Part shown: positions 54,218 to 63,743 of the stretch, one piece after another | Numbering within the stretch: the first letter of the stretch is position 1 | Layout of the letters: each line of letters starts with the position of its first letter | The notes under the pieces: model-generated | Database searches by the model: none | The model's input: only the letters and a program-made list of their open reading frames with translations | What the model was told of the DNA's origin: nothing | DNA from: Fontibacterium medardense | GTDB lineage: Bacteria > Pseudomonadota > Alphaproteobacteria > Pelagibacterales > Pelagibacteraceae | Length of the DNA stretch: 64,000 nt | Assembly: GCA_965235075.1 (NCBI GenBank) | Contig: OZ249404.1 | Span: forward strand, 558,001 to 622,000 | Reading direction: 5' to 3' | Program-made: the position numbers and the translations under genes

Positions 54218-56113
54218 TTGAGTAATAAGTACGATAGTTCATATAAAGCATCAATTACAAATCCTGAAAAATTTTGGGATGAAGCTGCAAAAGATGTTAA
54301 ATGGTTTTCACCTTATAAAAAAGTTTTAGATAGTTCTAACCCACCTTTTTACCGATGGTTTCCCGAAGGAAAAATAAATACCTGTTTTAATGCAATTGAT
54401 AGGCATGTTGAGGAAGGAAACGGATCTCGAACAGCTATCATTTATGATAGCCCGGTCACTTCTAAAAAAATTTCTTTTAGTTACTCTGAAGTAAAAAAAA
54501 TAGTCTCTAATTTTGCAGGGGCGTTAAAAGATTTTGGAATAAAAAAAGGCGATCGCATAATCATTTATATGCCTATGATTCCTGAAGCAGTTTTTGCTAT
54601 GCTTGCCTGCGCAAGAATAGGTGCTGTACATTCAGTTGTATTCGGGGGGTTTGCAGCAAATGAACTTGCTGCAAGAATAAATGACTCTGAAGCAAAATTA
54701 ATTATTTCTGCTTCGTGTGGTTTTGAACCTGGAAGAACAGTTCAGTACAAACCGCTTTTAGATGAAGCAATAAGACTTGCAAACCTAAAACCAAACAAAT
54801 GCATAATATTTCAAAGAGAAAATAATTCTGTTGAATTAGGCGTTAACGATATTAGTTGGCAAGATTTTATAAAAGATGCAAAAGAAATTGATTGCGAGCA
54901 TATGGACGCTAATGATGCTGCCTATATACTTTATACTTCGGGAACAACAGGAACGCCAAAAGGCATTGTAAGAGATATTGGTGGCCATATCGTAGCTTTA
55001 AAGTGGTCAATGAAAAATATTTACAATATTAACCCTGGTGATATTTGGTGGTCAGCAAGTGATATAGGTTGGGTTGTTGGTCACTCTTATATTGTTTATG
55101 GTCCACTGTTTCACGGATGCACAACAGTATTATACGAAGGAAAACCTGTCGGAACTCCTGACGCTGGTTCTTTTTGGAGAATAATATCAGAACATAAAGT
55201 TAAATCATTATTTACTGCGCCCACTGCTTTTAGGGCCATAAAAAAAGAAGATCCAGAGGGAAAATTTTTTAAAAAATATGATTTATCTAAGTTTGAAATA
55301 TTATTTTTAGCAGGTGAGAGAGCTGATCCAGATACAATTAAATGGGCTGAAAATTTATTAAAGAGACCTGTAATAGATCATTGGTGGCAAACTGAAACTG
55401 GGTGGGCAATAAGTGCAAATTGCGCAGGTCTCGGTTTGTTTGAAACTAAATATGGTTCTGCCGGAAAAGCAGTTCCTGGTTATAATATTCAAATTTTAAA
55501 ACCTGATGGCACACAAGCTAAGTCATCTGAAATGGGCGATGTGGTAGTAAAACTGCCTCTTCCACCAGGAACTTTTCCAACATTATGGAAAGCAGACAAA
55601 AGATATAAAGAAAACTACATGGATCCTTACGAGGGTTATTACAAAACTTATGATGCGGGACACATTGATGAGAATGGATATGTATGGATCATGTCTAGAA
55701 CTGATGACATTATTAACGTTGCAGGACATAGGCTTTCAACTGGTTCGATGGAAGAAATATTATCTGAAAATACAAGTGTTGCAGAATGCGCTGTGCTTGG
55801 GATTGCTGACAATTTAAAGGGTCAAATACCTCTTGGTTTGATTGTTTTAAAATCTGGAGTTACAAAAAAACCTGAAGATATTTCAAAAGAATGTATTCAA
55901 ATGATTAGAAATAAAATTGGACCTGTTGCTGCATTTAAAAATATAGTTGTTGTAAAAAGACTTCCAAAAACAAGATCTGGAAAAATTTTAAGAGGAACTG
56001 TTAGTAAAATAGCTGATCAAGTTCCATATAAAATGCCAGCCACTATTGATGATCCTATTATTTTAGATGAAATTAAATTGTCTTTGATTGAAGCTGGAAT
56101 AATTAAAAATTAA
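54218..56113 (+). CDS. prpE: Propionyl-CoA synthetase-like acyl-CoA synthetase
   Basis: AMP-forming acyl-CoA synthetase of 631 residues. The ATP-binding loop YTSGTTGTPKG, the core WWQTETGWAISANC and the catalytic lysine region KTRSGKILRG are all present. Overall character (YDSSYKASITNPEKFWDEAA at the N terminus; FYRWFPEGKINTCFNAIDRHV) fits PrpE more than Acs, so the preferred substrate is probably propionate, with acetate also possible. The start is TTG at 54218 with a clear GGGG ribosome-binding site in GTTGGGGAAAAA just upstream. No methylcitrate-cycle gene is next to it. Confidence 0.88.
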   Translation: MSNKYDSSYKASITNPEKFWDEAAKDVKWFSPYKKVLDSSNPPFYRWFPEGKINTCFNAIDRHVEEGNGSRTAIIYDSPVTSKKISFSYSEVKKIVSNFAGALKDFGIKKGDRIIIYMPMIPEAVFAMLACARIGAVHSVVFGGFAANELAARINDSEAKLIISASCGFEPGRTVQYKPLLDEAIRLANLKPNKCIIFQRENNSVELGVNDISWQDFIKDAKEIDCEHMDANDAAYILYTSGTTGTPKGIVRDIGGHIVALKWSMKNIYNINPGDIWWSASDIGWVVGHSYIVYGPLFHGCTTVLYEGKPVGTPDAGSFWRIISEHKVKSLFTAPTAFRAIKKEDPEGKFFKKYDLSKFEILFLAGERADPDTIKWAENLLKRPVIDHWWQTETGWAISANCAGLGLFETKYGSAGKAVPGYNIQILKPDGTQAKSSEMGDVVVKLPLPPGTFPTLWKADKRYKENYMDPYEGYYKTYDAGHIDENGYVWIMSRTDDIINVAGHRLSTGSMEEILSENTSVAECAVLGIADNLKGQIPLGLIVLKSGVTKKPEDISKECIQMIRNKIGPVAAFKNIVVVKRLPKTRSGKILRGTVSKIADQVPYKMPATIDDPIILDEIKLSLIEAGIIKN

Positions 56114-57423
56114 AATTCTAGAGGTTTTCCAAATTTAGTATCAACTATTTTTTGATCCCACGAAGCAACCTTACCATTAACAATGGTTCCAACCGGAAAA
56201 CCTTTTACGGTTTTGTTATTAAATGGTGTCCATCCACATCTACTTGCAATCCAATCATTTGTAATTTTATAATTTAAATTCATGTCAATAATAGTAAGGT
56301 CTGCATAATACCCCTCTTTGATCTCTCCTCTTTTTTTTATATTAAAAATTTTACAAGGATTAATGCTCAGTAATTCAACTAGTTTTTGAAATGTGAGTTT
56401 TTTATTATTTACATGATTTAGCATAATAGGAAGCATAGTCTGAACGCCTGTCAAACCTGATGGGCTTTCAGGATATGGTTTTTGTTTTTCTTTTAATGTA
56501 TGTGGCGCATGATCAGATCCAAGAACATCAATAGTTCCATCAAGCAAACGTTTCCATAAAACATCCTGATGATCTTTTGTTCTTATTGGAGGATTCATCT
56601 GTGCCAAAGTTCCAAGTTCTTCATAACAATCGGGTGCAAATAAAGTTAAGAACTGCGGTGTCGTTTCAACAGTTACATATTTTTTATTATTTGCTAAAAA
56701 ATCCGCCTCTTCTTTAGAAGATACATGTAAAATATGTATTCTTTTATTATGTTTATTAGCAAAGCCAACCACTTTTGTAGTAGAAGTTAACGCAACTTCA
56801 GAATCTCTCCATACAGGATGGGTCTTAACGTTCCCTTTTTCGATTAGAACTTTTTTCTTTTGTAATAAATCATCGTCCTCAGAATGAATTGAAACAACTC
56901 TTGGACTTATTTTAATAACTTCTTCAATGGCTTCGTCCTTTTTTACAAGCAATGTCCCAGTAGATGAACCAACGAACATTTTAATTCCACAACAACCTTT
57001 TAAATTGGATGTTTGTTTAATCAATTCAAAGTTATTTTCTGTTGCTCCAAAATAAAATGCATAATTACAATACATCCGATTTTTTGCTCTATCTAATTTT
57101 TCTTGAAATCTTTCAAAACTATCTGTTGTTGGATTTGTATTTGGCATTTCAAAAATAGAAGTTATTCCTCCTAAAATTGCAGCTTTACTTCCGCTTTCTA
57201 AATCTTCTTTATCTGGATTACCCGGCTCTCTAAAATGAACCTGCGTATCGATGGCGCCTGGAATAATTGTAAGACCTTTCGCATCAAGAACTTTATCTTC
57301 GACTTCCTTGATTGAACCTATTTTAATAATTTGATTATCTTTAATTCCAATGTCAGTTTGAGTGAGATTATTATTTATAAAACAATTGCCGTTTTTTATA
57401 ATTAAATCATATATATTGGGCAT
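56110..57423 (-). CDS. pyrC: Dihydroorotase-like amidohydrolase
   Basis: A 437-residue cyclic amidohydrolase of the class I dihydroorotase/allantoinase group, expected to catalyse the third step of pyrimidine synthesis. The metal site normally has HxH in the first strand; here it reads IDTQVHFREPG, so the first histidine is Gln. The other ligands look present: Lys in GIKMFVGS, His in SIHSED and ILHVSS, Asp in GSDHAPH. As I recall, QVHFREPG also occurs in related alphaproteobacterial proteins, so it may be functional. Its 3' end overlaps the prpE stop; it is divergent from ygfZ. Confidence 0.85.
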   Translation of the reverse strand: MPNIYDLIIKNGNCFINNNLTQTDIGIKDNQIIKIGSIKEVEDKVLDAKGLTIIPGAIDTQVHFREPGNPDKEDLESGSKAAILGGITSIFEMPNTNPTTDSFERFQEKLDRAKNRMYCNYAFYFGATENNFELIKQTSNLKGCCGIKMFVGSSTGTLLVKKDEAIEEVIKISPRVVSIHSEDDDLLQKKKVLIEKGNVKTHPVWRDSEVALTSTTKVVGFANKHNKRIHILHVSSKEEADFLANNKKYVTVETTPQFLTLFAPDCYEELGTLAQMNPPIRTKDHQDVLWKRLLDGTIDVLGSDHAPHTLKEKQKPYPESPSGLTGVQTMLPIMLNHVNNKKLTFQKLVELLSINPCKIFNIKKRGEIKEGYYADLTIIDMNLNYKITNDWIASRCGWTPFNNKTVKGFPVGTIVNGKVASWDQKIVDTKFGKPLEF

Positions 57424-57461
57424 CTAAAATTTAATACACCAAAGCAGATAAACGTACAATA

Positions 57462-58346
57462 ATGGAAACAGATAAGGCTTATATAACTTCAAAAAGTTTT
57501 ATTAGTATTGAAGGTGAAGATAGTGTCGATTTTATTCAAAATATCATTTCCAATGACATTAAAAAAGTAACAGATAATAAATGTATATTTGCATCACTTT
57601 TAACCCCACAAGGAAAATTCTTATTTGAATTTATTATTTTTAAAACAAAAAATATTTTTTTAATTGAATGTAACAGTGAATTAACAAAAGAATTATTCAA
57701 TAAACTTTATAATTACAAATTAAGATCTAAAGTCGAAATTAAAATTGAAGATAATTTAATAAGTGTCGATATACCTTTTGTAAAATTTAAAAGTCTTAAT
57801 ATTAATAAATTAAATCTAATTAATTATAAAAATTACCTCATTTTTGAAGACCCAAGAATAAAAAATACTTTAGCAAGGGCAATTATAGAACAGTCTAAAA
57901 TTAAAGATTTTTTGAACGATCTAAATATTGATTTATCAAATGAAAAATATTTATTAGAAAAAAAACTATTTAATATAGGAATTCCATCTAAAGATATTCA
58001 AAAATTACAAAATCAATTGTTCTCTCTTGAAGCAAATTTTCTTGAATTAAATGGAATAGATCAAAAAAAAGGATGCTATATCGGTCAGGAGAATACTGCT
58101 CGAATGCATTTAAAAAACAAAGTTAATAAAAGATTATTTGCACTACAAATTACAAATGGAAAAGTTCAAGACGGACAAAAGATTAATTTTGATAATGAAG
58201 AAATCGGAAAAGTTTTAATAGATGATCTATTTCCTTTTGGATTAATTAAGATTAATAAGGAAAATAAAAATTTAATTACTAATAAAGAATTAAAGACAGA
58301 GACCGCAACTATAAAAATTAATATCCCTAGCTGGATGGTTATCTAA
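57462..58346 (+). CDS. ygfZ: Folate-binding Fe-S maturation protein YgfZ
   Basis: A tetrahydrofolate-binding protein related to GcvT that assists repair or maturation of some Fe-S enzymes. The diagnostic KGCYIGQE motif is present at about residues 203-210, with the conserved cysteine that defines the family. Length is 294 residues. It sits 84 bp before nadA, whose product is itself a 4Fe-4S enzyme; a functional link is only suggestive. Confidence 0.9.
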   Translation: METDKAYITSKSFISIEGEDSVDFIQNIISNDIKKVTDNKCIFASLLTPQGKFLFEFIIFKTKNIFLIECNSELTKELFNKLYNYKLRSKVEIKIEDNLISVDIPFVKFKSLNINKLNLINYKNYLIFEDPRIKNTLARAIIEQSKIKDFLNDLNIDLSNEKYLLEKKLFNIGIPSKDIQKLQNQLFSLEANFLELNGIDQKKGCYIGQENTARMHLKNKVNKRLFALQITNGKVQDGQKINFDNEEIGKVLIDDLFPFGLIKINKENKNLITNKELKTETATIKINIPSWMVI

Positions 58347-58363
58347 GCAAATACTGCTTTTTT
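58345..58363 (+). terminator. Weak stem-loop with T-run after ygfZ
   Basis: AAGCA, five-base loop, TGCTT at 58345-58359 followed by a run of T to 58363. The stem has only two G-C pairs, so termination may be partial. It starts within the ygfZ stop codon and would separate ygfZ from the nad operon. Confidence 0.4.
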
Positions 58364-58430
58364 ATCTAATTTAAATATTAATTTTACTATAATAACTTAG
58401 TCAATTATCATTTATAAATTATTAAAATTT

Positions 58431-59447
58431 ATGAGTTCACAACTAGAGTTTACAAAAGAGATTGAAAAAAATACTGCAGGTATTTATCAAAAAATAAAAT
58501 CTGTTGTGCCAGCATTAGAATGGCCTCTACACGCTCCTTATATTTATAAAATTAATGAACTTAAAAAAAAGAAAAACGCCGTAATTTTGGCGCATAACTA
58601 TCAAACTCCTGAAATTTACCATGGAGTAGCAGATATTATTGGTGACTCTTTAACTTTAGCGATTGAAGCTGGAAAAACTAAAGCGGATATCATTATTATG
58701 GCAGGCGTTCACTTTATGGCTGAGACTGCAAAAATAATGTCGCCACATAAAAAAGTTCTTATACCTGATATCAATGCGGGATGTTCCCTTGCTGAATCTA
58801 TTACTGCAGAAGACGTTAGAAAATTAAAAAAACAATATCCAGGAGTTCCTGTGGTTACTTATGTTAACACGTCTGCTGAAGTTAAGGCTGAAACAGATGT
58901 CTGCTGCACTTCAGCTAATGGTGTAAAAGTTGTTGAATCTTTAGGTGTAAAAGAAGTTATTTTTTTGCCTGATGTCTATCTTGCAAAATATGTTGCCACG
59001 CAGACTAAAGTTAAAATTATTCCTTGGCATGGAACTTGCATGGTTCATGAACAATTTACGGCTGAAGAATTAAATCAACTTAGAAAGAGTTATCCTGATT
59101 TAGTTATCGTTTCCCATCCTGAGTGTCCTCCTGATGTGATTAAAGCCTCTGATTTTACTGGTTCAACTTCTGGAATGATTCAATATGTTAAAAATAACAA
59201 ACCTAAAAATGTATTTTTAGTTACTGAGTGTTCAATGAGTGACAATGTTCAGGTGGAAAATCCTGAAACTAATTTTGTTAGACCGTGTAATTTATGCCCT
59301 CATATGAAAAGAATACAATTACCAAAAATCTATGATTGCTTAATAAATGAAACAAATGAAGTTTTGATCGATAAATCTATTATAGATAAAGCAAGACTTC
59401 CTATTGAGCGTATGATTAAAGTTGGTCGCCAATCTAGTCTTGCCTAA
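58431..59447 (+). CDS. nadA: Quinolinate synthase
   Basis: Condenses iminoaspartate with dihydroxyacetone phosphate to make quinolinate for NAD. The three cysteines expected to hold the 4Fe-4S cluster are Cys118 (NAGCSLAES), Cys203 (WHGTCMVHE) and Cys289 (CNLCPHMKR). The VILAHNYQTPEI opening is a family hallmark. Length is 338 residues. It heads nadA-nadB-nadC, and its TAA overlaps the nadB ATG by one base. Confidence 0.98.
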   Translation: MSSQLEFTKEIEKNTAGIYQKIKSVVPALEWPLHAPYIYKINELKKKKNAVILAHNYQTPEIYHGVADIIGDSLTLAIEAGKTKADIIIMAGVHFMAETAKIMSPHKKVLIPDINAGCSLAESITAEDVRKLKKQYPGVPVVTYVNTSAEVKAETDVCCTSANGVKVVESLGVKEVIFLPDVYLAKYVATQTKVKIIPWHGTCMVHEQFTAEELNQLRKSYPDLVIVSHPECPPDVIKASDFTGSTSGMIQYVKNNKPKNVFLVTECSMSDNVQVENPETNFVRPCNLCPHMKRIQLPKIYDCLINETNEVLIDKSIIDKARLPIERMIKVGRQSSLA

Positions 59448-61042
59448 TGGAAAGTTTACACAGTACTGATGTTGTTGTTGTTGGATCTGGAATTTCCGGA
59501 TTAATGACTGCCATCTGTCTTTACCCAAGAAAAGTTACTTTAATTTCTAAAAAAAAATTAGGTGAGGCTTCATCAAGTGCTTGGGCACAAGGAGGAATTG
59601 CTGCAGCAGTTGGTAAAGACGATAGTCCAAAAATTCACTTTGAGGACACTATTAAAGCAAGCTCAGGATTAAGTGATGAAAAAATTGTTAAAATTATAAC
59701 TGAAGAAGCAGCTTCTATTATAAAATTTCTAGAGGAGAAAGGAGTTAATTTTGACAAAGATCACCTTAAAAATTTTTTAATGTCCCAAGAAGCTGCACAT
59801 AGCAGACGTAGAGTATTAAAAGTTAATGGCGATAGTTCAGGAAGAGAAATTATAAAAACTTTAATAAGCAATATTCAAAAGTTAGAAAATATTACTGTTT
59901 TAGAAGATGTAACCGTTGATGAAATTATCACTAAAAATAATAAAGTTATTGGTTTAATTGGTCGTCATATTGGAAAAAATATAGTTAATAATTTTACATT
60001 TTTTAAAGCACCTAATGTTGTTCTTGCCACAGGAGGACTTGGTAGTATTTACGAACATACGACAAACCCAAGAGATATATATGGCGAAGGTATAGCAATG
60101 GCAGCAAGAGCTGGAGCTGTTCTTTCTGATATGGAGTTTGTTCAATTTCATCCAACAGGAATGGATGTCGGGCTTGACCCAACGCCTCTGCTAACTGAAG
60201 CGCTTAGAGGAGATGGGGCTAAACTAGTTGATGAAAATGATAATCAATTTATGAAATCAATTCATCCAAGTGTAGATCTCGCTCCCCGTGATATCGTTGC
60301 TCGTGAATTACAAAGATTAAAAGATCTTGGACATTCAACTTTTTTAGATTGTAGAAAATTCTCAAATGAACAATTAGAAACAATGTTTCCAAGTGCCTAT
60401 AATTTTTTAAAAAAAGCTAATATAGATTTTACTAAAGAAAAAATACCTGTAACCCCTGCCGCTCATTATCACATGGGAGGTGTATTCGTTGATGAAAATG
60501 GAAAATCATCTATTAAAGGTCTTTGGGCTTGTGGTGAGGTCTCTTCAACCGGTGCACATGGAGCAAATAGACTTGCTTCAAATTCTTTACTAGAAGCTTT
60601 TGTTTTTGGAAAAAGAATAGCAACTTCAATTAATTCTGAAGTGCTTAATAATATCGAAGATAAAAACATTAATTTTCAAAAATATTTACCAAAAGAGAAG
60701 ACATCATCAAGAATTAGAGCAAAAAAATATATTTGGCAGCTTAGAAATATCATGAGCGATTTGGTTGGTGTTTATAGAAATGAACAAAAACTTAGAAAAG
60801 CCTTTATTGAAATTGACAGAATAGAAAGAGAAGCAAAAGATTTATCAGCTAAACTTAAAGATATGATTTTAGTATCGAGATTAATCACTTATTCAGCCTA
60901 CTTGAGAAAAGAAAGCAGAGGAGCACATTTTAGAAGTGACTATCCAAAATCAAATGAAAAATTTTTATTTAGAAAACAAATTACATTGAAAGAAATGGAA
61001 GAATTTTTAAATAAAAAAGAATATATAGAAAAAGTTGCTTAA
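59447..61042 (+). CDS. nadB: L-aspartate oxidase
   Basis: FAD enzyme that oxidises L-aspartate to iminoaspartate, the substrate of NadA. The N-terminal VVVVGSGISGLMTAI motif, SSSAWAQGGIAAAV, and the active-site block TPAAHYHMGGVFVDENG are present, followed by GLWACGEVSSTGAHGANRLA. Length is 531 residues. Translational coupling to nadA (TAATG) fits the need to hand over the unstable iminoaspartate. Confidence 0.97.
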   Translation: MESLHSTDVVVVGSGISGLMTAICLYPRKVTLISKKKLGEASSSAWAQGGIAAAVGKDDSPKIHFEDTIKASSGLSDEKIVKIITEEAASIIKFLEEKGVNFDKDHLKNFLMSQEAAHSRRRVLKVNGDSSGREIIKTLISNIQKLENITVLEDVTVDEIITKNNKVIGLIGRHIGKNIVNNFTFFKAPNVVLATGGLGSIYEHTTNPRDIYGEGIAMAARAGAVLSDMEFVQFHPTGMDVGLDPTPLLTEALRGDGAKLVDENDNQFMKSIHPSVDLAPRDIVARELQRLKDLGHSTFLDCRKFSNEQLETMFPSAYNFLKKANIDFTKEKIPVTPAAHYHMGGVFVDENGKSSIKGLWACGEVSSTGAHGANRLASNSLLEAFVFGKRIATSINSEVLNNIEDKNINFQKYLPKEKTSSRIRAKKYIWQLRNIMSDLVGVYRNEQKLRKAFIEIDRIEREAKDLSAKLKDMILVSRLITYSAYLRKESRGAHFRSDYPKSNEKFLFRKQITLKEMEEFLNKKEYIEKVA

Positions 61043-61045
61043 GAA

Positions 61046-61894
61046 ATGTCAAAATCAAAACTCATCACTAGCGGATATATAAAAAGCATTGTTGGCGCTT
61101 CTTTATTTGAAGATCAGGCTCAAAAAGACATTACAACTGATCTTTTAGTAAACAAAAATTCTATTACTTCAGCAAAAATTGTCGCAAATGAAGATGGGAT
61201 TATTGGTGGATTAGACTTTGCAGATGAAGCTTTTAAACAAATTGATAAAAAAACAAAATTGAAGAAAAAAGTTCAAGAAGGATCTTCTATAAAAAAAGGG
61301 GATATTATTGCTGAGATTAAAGGACTTACTGGTTCTATTTTAAAATCAGAAAGAACAGCAATTAATTTTTTAGGTTTAATATCTGGAATTGCAACAAAAA
61401 CTCATTATTACGTTAACCTAGTTAAAGAGTATAAAACAAAAATTTGTTGTACCAGAAAGACTTTACCAACGCTTAGAGCTATTCAAAAATACGCTGTAAC
61501 TCTTGGTGGTGGTACGAATAATAGATTTAATTTATTTGATGAAATTTTTATAAAAGACAATCATATTTCAGCATCGCAAAATATATATGATCTTGTACAA
61601 AATGCTTTAAGATTAAACAAAAGTGGAAAAATTATAACAGTAGAAGTAGACACTCTAAGTCAATTAGAGACTATTCAAACACTTAATTTTAACAGATTGT
61701 TATTAGACAATATGAAGCCAGATGAAATTAAAAAAGCTTTAAGTATGGTTGGCAACAAATATGAAACTGAAGCATCTGGCAACATTAACGATAAAAATAT
61801 TCTTGATTACGCTAAAACCGGTGTAAATAGAGTTTCAATTGGGAGACTTACTCATAGCCCTCAAAATCTAGATATTTCTCTAAACTTTAATTAA
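61046..61894 (+). CDS. nadC: Nicotinate-nucleotide pyrophosphorylase (carboxylating)
   Basis: Quinolinate phosphoribosyltransferase, giving nicotinate mononucleotide. The CCTRKTLPTLRAIQKYAV block carries the quinolinate-binding Arg/Lys residues, and GGGTNNRFNLFDEIFIKDNH is the conserved active-site stretch. Length is 282 residues. It completes the three-gene route from aspartate to NaMN; the 3' end overlaps the convergent SemiSWEET gene by 8 bp. Confidence 0.97.
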   Translation: MSKSKLITSGYIKSIVGASLFEDQAQKDITTDLLVNKNSITSAKIVANEDGIIGGLDFADEAFKQIDKKTKLKKKVQEGSSIKKGDIIAEIKGLTGSILKSERTAINFLGLISGIATKTHYYVNLVKEYKTKICCTRKTLPTLRAIQKYAVTLGGGTNNRFNLFDEIFIKDNHISASQNIYDLVQNALRLNKSGKIITVEVDTLSQLETIQTLNFNRLLLDNMKPDEIKKALSMVGNKYETEASGNINDKNILDYAKTGVNRVSIGRLTHSPQNLDISLNFN

Positions 61895-62147
61895 ATTTAA
61901 TTTTAGCAACTAAAATTAGAAACGCTAAAAATAAAGTTACAATGTTTGCAAATATTATAGGTAAATTATTAGTCAAAACTCCATAGACTAACCAACTAGC
62001 AACTCCAGTTGTAAATATTAGAAACATCCATAAAGAAATATCTTTAGTACTTTTGGTTTTCCAAACTTTGTAAGCCTGGGGAACAAAGGCAACTGTTGTG
62101 CAAAAGCCAGAAAAAAAACCGATATAGGTTATGTATTTGTCCATCAA
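61887..62147 (-). CDS. SemiSWEET-type sugar transporter
   Basis: An 86-residue protein with three hydrophobic helices and the MtN3/PQ-loop pattern: IGFFSGFCTTVAFVPQAYKVWKTKS early on, with the conserved Pro-Gln pair in helix 1. SemiSWEETs dimerise to form a small bidirectional sugar pore in the inner membrane. The sugar cannot be predicted. Its start overlaps the phosphoethanolamine transferase stop by 4 bp. Confidence 0.9.
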   Translation of the reverse strand: MMDKYITYIGFFSGFCTTVAFVPQAYKVWKTKSTKDISLWMFLIFTTGVASWLVYGVLTNNLPIIFANIVTLFLAFLILVAKIKFN

Positions 62148-63730
62148 TTAATTAAACTGAAATCTTTTTTATAAACAGAACTTTGGACTTTAAACAAATT
62201 AAACAAAGTATGAGGAAGATAATCATGATTTAATTTTTTATCAGCCATGCTTTTAATCTTCGACGAATTAATATCTTGATTTTTAATCATTTGATCTGAA
62301 AGCCACAGAACCATCGCAAAATCTGTTTCTTCTTTTGGAGCAATTTTTTTTGGAAGACCGTGTAAATAAATACCATATTCCCCTAATGACTCTCCATGAT
62401 CTGAGGCATAGAACATGAATGTATTATATTCTTTCTTTTCTTTTAAAATATCTATCAACTTTGAGAGAAAGTAATCTGTATAAACAATTGTATTATCATA
62501 GGCATTATTTAGTTCATCTTGGCTGCAGTTTTGAGGAGTATCATTGTTGCAGTATGGCTTAAATTTTGCAAATTTTTCAGGAAATCTTTTGTAATATCTA
62601 GGACCGTGCGATCCCATTGTATGCAAAACAATTAAGATATCTTCTTTATTATTTTTTAAAATTTGACTCGTTATATCTAATAACTTTTCATCTAAAATAG
62701 TATTTTTATCTTCTGTGCCTGAAACTTTAAGAAGATCAAGCGTCTCAATTCTTTTGCAAACATTCTTACAACTTGAATTATTATTTACCCAAATAGTTTT
62801 AACTCCAGCGAAAGATAAAACATCAAGAACATTACTTTGATTTTTTGCCTTTGATTGAGTATAGTTTTTTTCACCATTCAAGAAAAACATACATGGAACT
62901 GAATATGCCGTAGCGGTTCCACAAGATGTTGTATTCTTAAAACTAAAAACGCCTTTATTTTTTAAATAAGGATTAGTTTCTTTATGATATCCGTTTAATG
63001 AGAACCTATCTGCTCTAGCTGTCTCTCCAACAACCATAATACCAATTGTTTTTTTATCATTTTTTATTAATTTTGCATCCTCTCCTAATTTTGTAAATCT
63101 ACTCTCGCCCCGTAAAGATAACTTAGTCAATCGATAAGCGGACATTAAGGTATATAAAGGCGTAATATGTTGGTTAAGTATATTATTTTGTCTTGTTATA
63201 AAACTTACCTGTTTAAAATTTGCAAAAGTTATGACCGCAACAATTAAAAATGCAGTTACAATTAAGGATAATCTTATAAGGAAATCCTTTTTAAATGATC
63301 CATATTCAATCTCTATAAAATAAATAATAACGCTTGGAATAATACCAAAAAAAAAAATATGAATAAATAAACCCACAGACATCAAGTCCATAGCCTCATG
63401 AACATCTGTTTCAAGAACATTGGTTATCATGTGCTCATCAATCGTCACTCCAAATTGCTGGTTATAAAAACTTAAAATTGCTGAAAGGATAATTAGAAAA
63501 ATTGTTAATGGCTTAAGAACGTACTTTTGTCCAAAAATTAGCAATAAAATGGAAATTACTGTAATTATTGCAATAATAATTGCAAAAAAGAAATAAATGG
63601 ATGGAAAACTAGAAAATCCAATTTTTCCATACAGAATTTTTAAAAACTTTAGATTGTATACAAAGGTAATAAATAGCGAGGTAAGTAATATAAAATAATA
63701 AAATTTAATTTTCTTTCTTAAAAAAGACAT
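62144..63730 (-). CDS. Phosphoethanolamine transferase (EptA-like)
   Basis: A 528-residue inner-membrane alkaline-phosphatase-fold enzyme. Five transmembrane helices span about residues 12-175. The metal and nucleophile residues are Glu236 in VVGETARADR, the Thr in SCGTATAYSVPCMF (Thr272 or Thr274), and Asp-His in YASDHGESLGEYG. Such enzymes move phosphoethanolamine from phosphatidylethanolamine onto lipid A or the LPS core, which uses the PE made by PssA/Psd and lowers surface charge. It starts 13 bp after the stop of the partial basic-tail gene and overlaps the SemiSWEET gene. Confidence 0.88.
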   Translation of the reverse strand: MSFLRKKIKFYYFILLTSLFITFVYNLKFLKILYGKIGFSSFPSIYFFFAIIIAIITVISILLLIFGQKYVLKPLTIFLIILSAILSFYNQQFGVTIDEHMITNVLETDVHEAMDLMSVGLFIHIFFFGIIPSVIIYFIEIEYGSFKKDFLIRLSLIVTAFLIVAVITFANFKQVSFITRQNNILNQHITPLYTLMSAYRLTKLSLRGESRFTKLGEDAKLIKNDKKTIGIMVVGETARADRFSLNGYHKETNPYLKNKGVFSFKNTTSCGTATAYSVPCMFFLNGEKNYTQSKAKNQSNVLDVLSFAGVKTIWVNNNSSCKNVCKRIETLDLLKVSGTEDKNTILDEKLLDITSQILKNNKEDILIVLHTMGSHGPRYYKRFPEKFAKFKPYCNNDTPQNCSQDELNNAYDNTIVYTDYFLSKLIDILKEKKEYNTFMFYASDHGESLGEYGIYLHGLPKKIAPKEETDFAMVLWLSDQMIKNQDINSSKIKSMADKKLNHDYLPHTLFNLFKVQSSVYKKDFSLIN

Positions 63731-63743
63731 TTAAATATTTTTT

